A DNA stretch of 64,000 bases from Lachnospiraceae bacterium (GCA_900757145.1 CAAEMT010000003.1:1-64000), one strand, 5' to 3'; positions 24,322 to 32,817 are shown, counted from the stretch's first letter. Translations and numbers: made by a program. The notes: generated by a model not told the origin, from the letters alone.

Positions 24322-25698
24322 ATGAAAAAGAGAACATTGGCAGTTACGATGAGCGCGGTGATGGCAGCTTCTATGTTTGCATCCGTAGGCGTATCCGCAG
24401 AGGAAGAATTCAACTGGAAGGCATATGAAGGAACGACACTGAACGTTATGTTCAATGAGCACACATATGCAAATGCAATTATTGAAAAACTTCCGGAATT
24501 TGAGGAGCAGACAGGTATCAAGGTAGAGTATTCCACAACCCCGGAGGCAAACTACTTTGATAAGCTCAACACAGCACTTAGCAGCCGTTCCGGACAGCCG
24601 GATATCTTCATGACAGGTGCTTACCAGACATGGGAGTACGCTCCGGCAGGATATATGGAGCCACTCGATGCTTATATCGAGGATGCGACAAAGACATCTC
24701 CGGATTACAATTATGATGATTTCATTCCGGGTATTATCAATGCTCTTCGTTGGGATCTTGTTCCGGGACATGCAGTAGGTGAAGGCGAGCTTTGGGCTCT
24801 TCCGATGGGATGGGAGATCAACACACTTACTTATAATAAGAAGATCTTTGAAGAAAAAGGAATTGCTGCTCCGACAACAACACAGGAACTGTACGATGCA
24901 GCAGTAGCTCTGAAAGAGTTCGGCGGATCAGGCACATACGGACTGGCAGTACGTGGTCTTCGTGACTGGGGTACAATCCATCCGGCATATATGTCTCTGT
25001 TTGCTACATGGGGCGCAAAAGACTTTGAAGTAGAAGACGGCAAGCTTGTATGTAAGCTGGATTCTCCGGAAGCAATTGAAATGACAGAGTACTGGGTAAA
25101 ACTGATCAAAGACGGCGGTGCACCGCAGTGGTCAACATACGGCTGGGAGCTTTGCGGCGCTGACCTTGGTGCTGGAAAAGCAGCTATGATGTGGGATGCA
25201 GACCGTGGTGGTTATACACAGAACGTAGAGGGCGCTTCTGCTGAGGCAGGCAACCTTGCATTCTCCGGGATTCCGCTTCCGGAAGGAAAGACAGAGCAGC
25301 TTTCCAACCTTTGGACATGGGCAATGGGTATGAACGCAGATTCCAAGAATAAAGACGCTGCATGGTACTTCCTGCAGTACTTCACAAGTCCGGAATTCAT
25401 GCTGTACTCCGGTACAGAGGGTGCTTGTACAGATACTCCGCGTACATCTGTAATGGAGAGTGCTGAGTACAAGGAAATCGTAGGACAGGCTGAAGGTTAT
25501 CTTGAGTCCTTCGAGACAGTTTCTGCAAATGCAAGTATTTTCTTCACACCGCAGCCGTACTTCTTCGAGTGTACAACAATGTGGGCTGAGACACTTCAGG
25601 ATCTTGTAATTTCTGATACGTATGCGTCTACAGAAGAAGCAATGCAGACATTGGCAGCTAACCTGACAGAAATCGTTTCTGATCTGGAAGTTGAGTAA
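24322..25698 (+). CDS. ABC transporter extracellular solute-binding protein
   Basis: 458-residue family 1 binding protein that presents a sugar or polyol to the importer. The signal peptide runs to about residue 26 (MKKRTLAVTMSAVMAASMFA then SVGVSA before EEE). There is no lipobox cysteine, so the mature protein would not be lipid-anchored, which is unusual for a Gram-positive binding protein. Typical cluster-1 motifs are present (LNVMFNEHTY, IFMTGAYQTWEYAPAGYMEPL, WALPMGWEINTLTYNKKIFEE). GTAAGGAGGCAGG precedes the ATG. A MITE and a pair of competing hairpins separate it from the permease. Confidence 0.9.
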   Translation: MKKRTLAVTMSAVMAASMFASVGVSAEEEFNWKAYEGTTLNVMFNEHTYANAIIEKLPEFEEQTGIKVEYSTTPEANYFDKLNTALSSRSGQPDIFMTGAYQTWEYAPAGYMEPLDAYIEDATKTSPDYNYDDFIPGIINALRWDLVPGHAVGEGELWALPMGWEINTLTYNKKIFEEKGIAAPTTTQELYDAAVALKEFGGSGTYGLAVRGLRDWGTIHPAYMSLFATWGAKDFEVEDGKLVCKLDSPEAIEMTEYWVKLIKDGGAPQWSTYGWELCGADLGAGKAAMMWDADRGGYTQNVEGASAEAGNLAFSGIPLPEGKTEQLSNLWTWAMGMNADSKNKDAAWYFLQYFTSPEFMLYSGTEGACTDTPRTSVMESAEYKEIVGQAEGYLESFETVSANASIFFTPQPYFFECTTMWAETLQDLVISDTYASTEEAMQTLAANLTEIVSDLEVE

Positions 25699-25746
25699 TC
25701 TGTATTAACGACAGGATTTAGGAAAGAAAACAATATAAAACATCAG

Positions 25747-25797
25747 GTGATTGTTCAGTGCCGACTAAGCTGGAATCAGAGCGGACTGAATAGTTAC
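25747..25797. mobile_element. MITE-like palindrome, copy 1 (51 bp)
   Basis: Inverted ends GTGATTGTTCAGT (25747-25759) and ACTGAATAGTTAC (25785-25797), 10 of 13 paired. They are flanked by AACATCAG and AATACCAG (6 of 8 equal), a worn 8-bp target duplication. The ends match those of the elements at 30133 and 47943. Confidence 0.6.
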
Positions 25798-25837
25798 AAT
25801 ACCAGTATGATATAGTTGGGTATCTGAAAGTTGAATG

Positions 25838-25882
25838 ACAAGGAGGGTTGCCTGCCCCTCCTTGTTCGTTTATAAGGAGGGG
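25838..25882 (+). promoter_or_regulatory. Mutually exclusive hairpins over the permease ribosome site
   Basis: The segment CCCCTCCTTGT (25855-25865) can pair upstream with ACAAGGAGGG (25838-25847, perfect 10 bp) or downstream with AAGGAGGGG (25874-25882, perfect 9 bp), which is the ribosome binding site of the permease gene. The upstream stem leaves the site open and the downstream stem hides it. There is no T-tract, so translation rather than termination would be controlled. Confidence 0.65.
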
Positions 25883-25888
25883 CACAGT

Positions 25889-26824
25889 ATGGCAAAGAAA
25901 AATGCTACAGACAAGGTTTCCTGCAACATCAATGCGTTGCCGCTGAAGACGAGAATGCGGCCGTATCTGATCGTTGCACCGGCATTGATTATTACGATAG
26001 GTATTATGATACCGTTTGCAATGGCAATATATTTCTCACTGACAAACTATTCGTTCCGTATGCCTACATATAAGTTCGTGTGGTTTGATAACTGGATTAA
26101 AATACTGAAATCAGAAGATTTCTGGAGAGCGCTGTGGGTAACGCTGCGCTATGCTTTCTGGAGTACGCTCGTTGAGATGGGACTTGGAATGGGAGTTGCT
26201 ATTTTGCTGAATAAGCTCAACAATACATTCTCAAAAATCTTAAGAGTCGTACTTATTTTCCCGCTTATGATCGCGCCGATCACGGCTACGATCGTATGGC
26301 AGCTTATGCTGAACAGTTCCGTAGGTATTGTAGAAAAGTTCCTCAATCTGTTCGGTGTTTACAATTTTCCGTGGGCAGCTTCACCGAGTACGGCAATGCT
26401 TACGGTTGTTATGATTGATGTATGGGTCAATACCTCATTTGTAATGCTTCTGGTACTGGCAGGACTTCAGTCTCTGCCGAAATCACCGTTTGAATCTGCA
26501 AAGATCGATGGTGGAAGCGCATGGTTCAACTTTAAAAATCTGACTCTTCCGATGCTTAAGCCGAGTCTTTATATCGCTCTTTTGTTCCGTCTGATGGCGG
26601 CTCTTCAGGAGTATGCGATCATCTTTGGACTGACAAAGGGAGGTCCTGGAGATACTTTGATGAACCTGTCGCTAACAGCACATTTGACCGGTTTCAAATT
26701 CCAGAAATTTGGATACGCCCTGCCGTTCATCCTTGTCTTATGGCTGATCGTAAATATTACGGCAAAGCAGATCGTAAAGAGACAAAGGGCTGCACAGAAA
26801 CAGGCTTCCGGTCTGGAAAACTGA
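25889..26824 (+). CDS. ABC transporter permease (MalF/UgpA-like)
   Basis: 311-residue membrane subunit with about six helices, starting with a short basic cytoplasmic tail (MAKKNATDKVSCN). The cytoplasmic EAA-type loop that docks an ATPase reads FESAKIDGGSAWFNFKNLTLP. ATG 25889 follows AAGGAGGGG by six nt; an in-frame ATG at 25835 lies inside the upstream hairpin and is unlikely. It works with the second permease (26858) and the two ATPases. Expression may be tuned by the hairpin switch at 25838. Confidence 0.92.
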   Translation: MAKKNATDKVSCNINALPLKTRMRPYLIVAPALIITIGIMIPFAMAIYFSLTNYSFRMPTYKFVWFDNWIKILKSEDFWRALWVTLRYAFWSTLVEMGLGMGVAILLNKLNNTFSKILRVVLIFPLMIAPITATIVWQLMLNSSVGIVEKFLNLFGVYNFPWAASPSTAMLTVVMIDVWVNTSFVMLLVLAGLQSLPKSPFESAKIDGGSAWFNFKNLTLPMLKPSLYIALLFRLMAALQEYAIIFGLTKGGPGDTLMNLSLTAHLTGFKFQKFGYALPFILVLWLIVNITAKQIVKRQRAAQKQASGLEN

Positions 26825-26857
26825 CAATACCAGAAGATTTGAAAGGAGTTATGACGT

Positions 26858-27682
26858 ATGAAAACAGGAAAAAACAGACTGCTTTCAATCCTGCAGAACG
26901 GATTGCTTGCAATTTATGCGATATTTGCTCTGTTTCCGCTTATCTGGATGCTTATCCTGTCGTTTAAATCGGATACGGAGATGTTCACCACTACATTTGT
27001 ATTTCACCCGACACTGAGCAATTATACAGAAGTTCTTATGAAATCAGACTACTTCCGTTATATGCTTGACAGTTTGATCGTATCAGGCGGTGCAGTTTTA
27101 ATCTCTGTGCTGGCAGGTGTTCCGGCGGCTTACGCTTTGGCAAGATATGACTTTAAGAAAAAGGAAGATATTGCATTCCAGATTCTTTCCTTTAAGTTTG
27201 CACCGGAGATTCTTGTAGTGCTTCCGCTCTTTATGATCTATCAGAAATTGGGTCTGTACGATACATATTTCGGACTGATCTGGGTATACCAGCTCATTTC
27301 CATGCCGTTACTGATCTGGGTTGTACGAGGATACTTTGAGGATATATCTGTTGAGATCGAGCATGCTGCTCAGGTAGATGGTTACAGCTGGTATCAGATT
27401 TTCTTCAAAATGCTACTTCCGCTGATTAAGCCGGGCCTTGTATCCGCAGCGCTTCTTGCGTTTATTTTTGCATGGAACAGCTTTACGTTCCCGCTGATGC
27501 TCGGTGGTATTAATGTACAGCCGATCACAGTCGCAGTTACAAAGTATCTCGGAACTGATACAGCGCATTACGGACAGCTTGCTGTGGCAGCTACTGTTTC
27601 TGCACTGCCGGCAATTATCTTTGCACTCTGTATCCAGAAGCACCTTGTACGAGGCTTAAGCTTCGGAGCAGTAAAGGGTTGA
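26858..27682 (+). CDS. ABC transporter permease (MalG/UgpE-like)
   Basis: 274-residue second membrane subunit with six predicted helices. The EAA loop is IEHAAQVDGYSWYQIFFKMLLP. GAAAGGAG lies 12 nt before ATG, and the gene is 33 nt after its partner. Together the two would form a heterodimeric channel for the same substrate as the binding protein. Confidence 0.92.
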   Translation: MKTGKNRLLSILQNGLLAIYAIFALFPLIWMLILSFKSDTEMFTTTFVFHPTLSNYTEVLMKSDYFRYMLDSLIVSGGAVLISVLAGVPAAYALARYDFKKKEDIAFQILSFKFAPEILVVLPLFMIYQKLGLYDTYFGLIWVYQLISMPLLIWVVRGYFEDISVEIEHAAQVDGYSWYQIFFKMLLPLIKPGLVSAALLAFIFAWNSFTFPLMLGGINVQPITVAVTKYLGTDTAHYGQLAVAATVSALPAIIFALCIQKHLVRGLSFGAVKG

Positions 27683-27695
27683 GAGGAGTTACATT

Positions 27696-28853
27696 ATGGC
27701 AAGAATACAGATAGAAAATGTAAAAAAGACCTTCGGCAAGGTGACAGCGCTCGATGGAGTGACACTCGATGTAAAGGACAAAGAATTTTTTGTACTGTTT
27801 GGACCTGCCGGAGCAGGAAAGACAACGATTTTGAACTGTATTGCAGGTATTGCAATGCCGGAAGAAGGTACTGTTAAATTTGACGGTGAGGTAATGAATC
27901 TTGTAGACTCTGCGAATCGTAATGTTGCGATGGTATTTGAGAACTACGCGCTGTATCCGCATATGACAGTTTACGACAATATCGCCTCTCCGATGAGAAG
28001 CAAACTGTATAGACAAGATGAGGCAACGATCAAAGAAAAAGTATACAATGTCGCAAAAATGATGAAGATGGAACATCTTCTGGAGCGTCTTCCGAGTCAG
28101 CTTTCCAACGGACAGAAGCAGCGTGTAGCTATGGGACGTGCGCTTGTGCGTACACCGAATGTGTTCCTGATGGATGAGCCGCTTGCGCATCTGGATGCAA
28201 AACTCCGCAATGCGATGCGTACAGAGCTAAAAGAGCTGCAGGCTAATTTCGGAACAACAAGTATCTATGTAACACATGACTTCATGGAGGCAATGTCTCT
28301 CGGAGATCGTATTGCTATTATTAATGAAGGAAAAGTTGTTCAGATCGGAACGCCGGATGATATTTATTATATGCCGTGCAATGAATTTGTATCTCAGCTT
28401 ATGGGTGATCCGGAAATCAATATTGTGACGGGTACACTAAAAAAAGAGGGAAATACATACAAGTTTGTAATGAAAAATATTGATGCAGCTTTTGTGCTTC
28501 CGGAAGATAAAGAGCTGATGGAGAAACTTGAAAGCCGTGTCGGCGGCGATGTAGATATGGCTATCCGTCCGCAGAATGTGAAGTATTCCTTTGAACCAAA
28601 AGATGGATACATGAAATTCAAGGTTTACAGCTACGAAAGTATCGGAAATAAATCTGTAATCGAGGCGTACAAAGATAAGATTCAGTTCCGTATGATCGCT
28701 CCGAACGGTTTGACGGTCAAGATAGATCAGGATGTTTATATTGATCTTCAGGTTGATCATACAATGTTCTTTGATACAGCAGACAAAAAGCTGATCGGAA
28801 GATATAACGAAGCTGAGATCCGGGCATTATCAGCAGAACAGGGGGTGCAGTAA
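27696..28853 (+). CDS. ABC transporter ATPase 1 (UgpC/GlpS-like, atypical)
   Basis: 385-residue ATPase with the MalK-type C-terminal OB domain. Walker A is GPAGAGKTT, Walker B VFLMDEPLAHLD, H-loop YVTHDFMEAMS. Two departures are visible: the signature is LSNGQKQR instead of LSGGQ, and the Q-loop reads VFENYALYPH, with Glu replacing the usual Gln. It is encoded beside a second, different ATPase (28855), so the importer probably uses an ATPase heterodimer. The rhizobial glycerol importer GlpSTPQV also has two ATPase genes (known); a similar arrangement here is inference. It starts 13 nt after the permease. Confidence 0.9.
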   Translation: MARIQIENVKKTFGKVTALDGVTLDVKDKEFFVLFGPAGAGKTTILNCIAGIAMPEEGTVKFDGEVMNLVDSANRNVAMVFENYALYPHMTVYDNIASPMRSKLYRQDEATIKEKVYNVAKMMKMEHLLERLPSQLSNGQKQRVAMGRALVRTPNVFLMDEPLAHLDAKLRNAMRTELKELQANFGTTSIYVTHDFMEAMSLGDRIAIINEGKVVQIGTPDDIYYMPCNEFVSQLMGDPEINIVTGTLKKEGNTYKFVMKNIDAAFVLPEDKELMEKLESRVGGDVDMAIRPQNVKYSFEPKDGYMKFKVYSYESIGNKSVIEAYKDKIQFRMIAPNGLTVKIDQDVYIDLQVDHTMFFDTADKKLIGRYNEAEIRALSAEQGVQ

Positions 28854-28854
28854 T

Positions 28855-29976
28855 ATGGCAGGCCTGACACTTTCACATCTTTATAAAAGATATGACAACA
28901 GCGGAAAAAAGAAAAAAGTAAAAAATGACTTTGCCGTAAAAGATCTGAATCTCGTGTGTGAACAGGGTGAGTTCGTTGCTTTTCTCGGACCATCCGGCTG
29001 CGGAAAGACAACAACGCTTCGTATGATAGCAGGTCTTGAGGATATTACTCAGGGTGATATTATGATCGGGGACAGACGTGTCAATGATCTGGAGCCAAAG
29101 GATCGTAATATCGGCCTCGCATTTGAGGATTACGCCATGTACCCGCCGCTTACGGTATATAATAATATCGCGTTTAATCTTCGCGCGAAGGGCGTCGACA
29201 AGGCAGAAATAGACAGACGTGTACGTGAGATTGCACCTCTTATGCAGGTAGAAGATATTCTTGACATGATGCCGGTAAAACTTTCCGGCGGACAGAAACA
29301 GCGTGTAAATATCGCGCGTGCGATCATCCGAAGACCGGAGTTGCTTCTGATGGATGAGCCGTTGTCACATCTGGACGGTAAGGCGAGACAGGCAATGCGT
29401 GTAGAGATTAAAAGGCTGATCAATGAGATCAAGTGTACGACAATCTACGTTACACATGACCAGTTAGAGGCAATGTCTCTGGCAGATAAGATCGCGATCA
29501 TCAATTTCGGTGTGCTGCAGCAGTTTGGAACTCCGGCTGAGGTATACGATGACCCTGCAAATGAGTTTGTAGCTTCCTTTATCGGTGAGCCTCCGATGAA
29601 TATTCTGGAGACTACGATCGTGAAGAAAGATTCACATTTCCTATTCACATTTGAGGGAAGTGATCTGAAGATTCCGGTGCCGGAGCGTTATTACAGCGTA
29701 GTAAGCGACGGTTTCAAGTGCAAGATGGGAGTGCGTCCTATGGATCTTCTGATCGGTGATGAGAATTCCAGAGGAACGCCGGAACGTATTGCAACATTTG
29801 AGAACCTTGGTGATGAGCGCCGTATCGGTATCCGCGTAGGTTCTACGCTGATGATGCTGATCACAGATGATGAAAAGCGTTACAGAAGCGGTGACATTAT
29901 TCGTCTTGAGGTACGCGGAGAGAAGACACATCTGTTTGATCTGGAGAGTGGCGAGCGTATTCGTGAGAAAGCTTGA
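28855..29976 (+). CDS. ABC transporter ATPase 2 (UgpC/GlpT-like, atypical)
   Basis: 373-residue ATPase with Walker A GPSGCGKTT, canonical signature LSGGQKQR, Walker B LLLMDEPLSHLD and H-loop YVTHDQLEAMS. The Q-loop reads AFEDYAMYPP, again with Glu for Gln, and the following YPH is YPP. The C-terminal OB domain is present. Its start codon comes one base after the stop of ATPase 1, so the two are translationally coupled and probably pair in the complex: LSGGQ from one subunit and LSNGQ from the other would give two unequal ATP sites. Confidence 0.9.
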   Translation: MAGLTLSHLYKRYDNSGKKKKVKNDFAVKDLNLVCEQGEFVAFLGPSGCGKTTTLRMIAGLEDITQGDIMIGDRRVNDLEPKDRNIGLAFEDYAMYPPLTVYNNIAFNLRAKGVDKAEIDRRVREIAPLMQVEDILDMMPVKLSGGQKQRVNIARAIIRRPELLLMDEPLSHLDGKARQAMRVEIKRLINEIKCTTIYVTHDQLEAMSLADKIAIINFGVLQQFGTPAEVYDDPANEFVASFIGEPPMNILETTIVKKDSHFLFTFEGSDLKIPVPERYYSVVSDGFKCKMGVRPMDLLIGDENSRGTPERIATFENLGDERRIGIRVGSTLMMLITDDEKRYRSGDIIRLEVRGEKTHLFDLESGERIREKA

Positions 29977-30034
29977 TCGGCGCTGTAATAAGAGCAAAAA
30001 AGTATTTTGAGTATACAAAAATGAATAAAATAAT

Positions 30035-30114
30035 GGTATGCTGAATAAGGGGCCGGGGCGGAGAATGTGGGGAAGAAATATCCTGCATTGTCTGCGCCGG
30101 CTCTTTCGCATACC
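30035..30114 (+). other. Large imperfect stem-loop after the importer genes
   Basis: GGTATGC (30035-30041) pairs with GCATACC (30108-30114). Inside, GGGCCGG plus GC-rich neighbours (30050-30065) pair with TCTGCGCCGGCTC (30091-30103). The short CTCTTTC after the inner stem could make it a weak terminator, so kinase expression may be lower than importer expression. Confidence 0.5.
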
Positions 30115-30132
30115 GCATACTATTGTGACGGA

Positions 30133-30194
30133 GTAACTATTCAGAACAGGTTGAAGCACTTGCTGCCAAAACTGTGAAGGTACTGAACAGTTGC
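30133..30194. mobile_element. MITE-like palindrome, copy 2 (62 bp)
   Basis: Ends GTAACTATTCAG (30133-30144) and CTGAACAGTTGC (30183-30194), 10 of 12 paired, with flanks GTGACGGA and GTGACGAA (7 of 8), an 8-bp target duplication. It contains CTGTGAAGGTACTGAACAG, which recurs exactly at 53549-53567. Confidence 0.7.
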
Positions 30195-30256
30195 GTGACG
30201 AAAATTTGCAGACTGTGACCGGCAGCGGAGAAATGGAACTTCAGGAAAGAAACAGG

Positions 30257-30281
30257 AAGCGGTCTGGCCAGATCGCTTTTT
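30257..30281 (+). terminator. Small terminator in front of the kinase gene
   Basis: AGCGGTCTG/CAGATCGCT stem (30258-30277) and five T, ending eight nt before the kinase ribosome site. It would act as an attenuating stop within the operon. Confidence 0.55.
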
Positions 30282-30300
30282 AGAGGAGAAGGAGGAAATT

Positions 30301-31839
30301 ATGAAGTATTATATCGGTTTGGATAATGGCGGTACGACAACGAAAGCTGCTATTTTTGACAGTAATGGAAAACAGCTGGGATGCTGCAGCGTGGCAACAG
30401 AAGCACTTACGCCGCGTCCTGAGTTTGTTGAGCGTGACATGGAAGAAATGTGGGAGGCAAACTGTAAGGTTGTGCGCGGTGTACTGGAAGAGACAGGAAT
30501 TTCGGCAGAAGATGTCGCAGGGATTGGCGTATGCGGTCACGGGAAGGGACTGTATCTCTGGGGGAAGGATGATAAGCCGGCACGAAACGGTATTATTTCC
30601 ACAGACAACAGAGCGTACCGCTATGTAGAGCGGTGGAAAGCAGACGGGACGGAGAAAAAGGCATTTGAGCGTTCGTGTCAGCATTTGATGAACTGTCAGC
30701 CCGTAGCCCTTCTGGCATGGTTAAAAGAGCATGAGCCGGAAAATTATAAAAATATTAAATATGTATTTGAGTGCAAGGATTACGTCCGTTTCCGTCTGAC
30801 AGGTGAGGCAAGGGCAGAGATTACAGATTATTCAGGTGCGCACTTTATGAATCTGAAGACGCGTGATTATGATCCTGAACTTCTGCGCCTGTTCGGAATC
30901 GAAGAGATGGAGAATGCCCTTCCGCCGCTTTGCCGTGCAGATGAGATTGCCGGATATATAACAAAAGAAGCTTCAGAAAAATGCGGACTGAAAGAAGGCA
31001 CGCCGGTAGTAGGCGGTTTCTTTGATATTAACGCATGTGCAATCGCATCCGGTGTAATCTATCCTGACCTGATCTGTATGATCGCAGGAACCTGGTCTAT
31101 CAACGAATATATCAGAAAAGAAGCGGTAGTAGACGGAAGAGTACAGATGAATTCTCTGTTTGCGTTGCCGCAGTATTATCTGATCGAAGAATCAAGCGCT
31201 ACGTCTGCCGGAAATAACGAGTGGTTCATTAGTCAGATTCTGCCGGAAGTGAAAAAAGAGGCAAAGGCAGCAGGAAAGAGCGTTTATGAGATAGTGAATG
31301 AGTGGGTGAGCGAAATATCGCCGCAGACATTTGTGCCGGTATTCCTTCCATTTTTGATGGCATCCAACGTACATCCAAATGCAAAAGCAAGCTTTGTCGG
31401 ACTGAATGTGTCTCATACGAGAAAGCATATGGCGAGAAGTGTTTACGAAGGAATCGCATTCTGTCACAGATACCATCTAGAGAAGCTTTTGGCTACGATG
31501 GTGCAGGAGCCGCGTGCGATCCGTCTTTCCGGAGGCGCAGCGAAGTCAGCTGTATGGGCGCAGATGTTCGCTGACGTAATGAAGCTTCCGATTGAAACGG
31601 TTGAAGCTGAGGAAGCCGGAGCGCTTGGATGTGCGATTGCCGCAGCATCGGCGACCGGGGCTTATGAGTCTATGGAGGACGCGATCAGCCACATGACAGT
31701 CGTTGGCCGAGCTATCACACCGAATCCGGAACTTGCAGATATTTATGACCGTAAGTATGCAGTCTACAAAAAGACGCTCGAATGTCTCGATGGACTCTGG
31801 GATGAGATGCAGAAGCTGGTAGAGCTTGGTAACGCATAA
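30301..31839 (+). CDS. FGGY family carbohydrate kinase (L-xylulose/erythritol kinase-like)
   Basis: 512-residue kinase with the ASKHA ATPase fold. The phosphate-1 motif is IGLDNGGTTTKAAIFD, the substrate region ERDMEEMWEA, the adenosine region RLSGGAAKSAVWAQMFADV. The motif GHGKGLYLWGKDDKPARNG resembles the L-xylulose kinase LyxK and erythritol kinases more than xylulokinase. It would phosphorylate the product of the dehydrogenase at 23137. GAGAAGGAGG precedes ATG. It lies behind a hairpin, a MITE and a small terminator, so it may be less expressed than the importer. A broken copy of its 3' end occurs at 36074. Confidence 0.88.
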   Translation: MKYYIGLDNGGTTTKAAIFDSNGKQLGCCSVATEALTPRPEFVERDMEEMWEANCKVVRGVLEETGISAEDVAGIGVCGHGKGLYLWGKDDKPARNGIISTDNRAYRYVERWKADGTEKKAFERSCQHLMNCQPVALLAWLKEHEPENYKNIKYVFECKDYVRFRLTGEARAEITDYSGAHFMNLKTRDYDPELLRLFGIEEMENALPPLCRADEIAGYITKEASEKCGLKEGTPVVGGFFDINACAIASGVIYPDLICMIAGTWSINEYIRKEAVVDGRVQMNSLFALPQYYLIEESSATSAGNNEWFISQILPEVKKEAKAAGKSVYEIVNEWVSEISPQTFVPVFLPFLMASNVHPNAKASFVGLNVSHTRKHMARSVYEGIAFCHRYHLEKLLATMVQEPRAIRLSGGAAKSAVWAQMFADVMKLPIETVEAEEAGALGCAIAAASATGAYESMEDAISHMTVVGRAITPNPELADIYDRKYAVYKKTLECLDGLWDEMQKLVELGNA

Positions 31840-31884
31840 AAAGAGCAATTTTTTGAAAAAAATATAAATAGTATGCAATAAAAA

Positions 31885-31936
31885 GACCGTCTTCTTCATT
31901 GTACTTATAAAAGGACATGAAGGAGGCGGTTTTTTT
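31885..31936 (+). terminator. Terminator whose 3' arm holds the next gene's ribosome site
   Basis: GACCGTCTTCTTCAT (31885-31899) pairs with ATGAAGGAGGCGGT (31917-31930, two mismatched or wobble positions), followed by T7 that runs into ATG 31937. The AAGGAGG of the following gene lies in the stem. Confidence 0.8.
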
Positions 31937-32800
31937 ATGAAAAGAAACGGAAAGATAATGGGAGTCATAATTGGTCTGTTTTTGGCGGCAGGGTTTTTAT
32001 TGTCCGGTCTTGCAAAGACGGAAGCAGGTACAAATCCGCCGTTAAAGGCAACGCTGTTTAAGGTCGGAAAAGCAGATGCCACGGTGATACAGACAGACGG
32101 GCATACTATGGTGATCGATGCGGGAGAAGAAGAGGACGGAGAAGAGATTGTCGATTTTCTGAGGAATCAGGGGATTTCGCGCGTGGATGTTCTGGTTATC
32201 ACACATTTTGACAGAGACCATGTGGGCGGTGCAGATACGCTAGTAGAATCGATGGAGATCGGAGAGGTGCATCTTCCGGCTTATCAGGGCGGAAATACGG
32301 AGTATACTGATTTTATGCGAGCGCTCGAAAACAAAGGTATCAAGCCGAAACTGCTTACGCAGCCGGTTGAGCTTATGCTGGGGACAGCCAAGGTAGTGAC
32401 TGAGCCGCCGCTGTCTTATGAAAATGATGGAGGTGTGGCGGAAATCGATAATAATTTTTCCTTGATCACTACAATTATGCACGGTGAGAACGTGCTTTTA
32501 TTTACGGGAGATGCGGAAAAGCAGCGGACACGCGAATGGCTGTCGGGAAAGGACAAACAGGACTGTGATTTTTTGAAGATGCCGCATCACGGAGTGTACC
32601 ATACGGCTCTGAAGGAATTGTTGGAAGCCGTGATGCCGGAGTACGCAGTGATATGTTCATCCGGGAAAAATCCGGCGGATCCAGAAACTCTGGAACTTTT
32701 GAAAAATTATGGGATCAGCACGTTCCAGACAAAAGATGGAAACGTAACCGTCATAAGCGATGGAAAAAATTTGGAAGTACATCAGGCTCTAGAGTATTGA
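31937..32800 (+). CDS. Secreted/membrane-anchored metallo-beta-lactamase-fold protein (ComEC C-domain-like)
   Basis: 287 residues. An N-terminal hydrophobic stretch (about 8-25) without lipobox suggests secretion or a single anchor. The rest is an MBL hydrolase: HFDRDH (H90, D92, D94, H95) supplies the zinc ligands, FTGDAE the bridging Asp and MPHHGVYHT a late His, as in the extracellular domain of ComEC, which is thought to be a nuclease. A role in DNA or phosphodiester cleavage at the surface is possible. Its ribosome site sits in the preceding terminator stem, so translation depends on that stem opening. The next gene starts 18 nt downstream. Confidence 0.82.
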   Translation: MKRNGKIMGVIIGLFLAAGFLLSGLAKTEAGTNPPLKATLFKVGKADATVIQTDGHTMVIDAGEEEDGEEIVDFLRNQGISRVDVLVITHFDRDHVGGADTLVESMEIGEVHLPAYQGGNTEYTDFMRALENKGIKPKLLTQPVELMLGTAKVVTEPPLSYENDGGVAEIDNNFSLITTIMHGENVLLFTGDAEKQRTREWLSGKDKQDCDFLKMPHHGVYHTALKELLEAVMPEYAVICSSGKNPADPETLELLKNYGISTFQTKDGNVTVISDGKNLEVHQALEY

Positions 32801-32817
32801 CAGGAGGGGAGAGAAGT

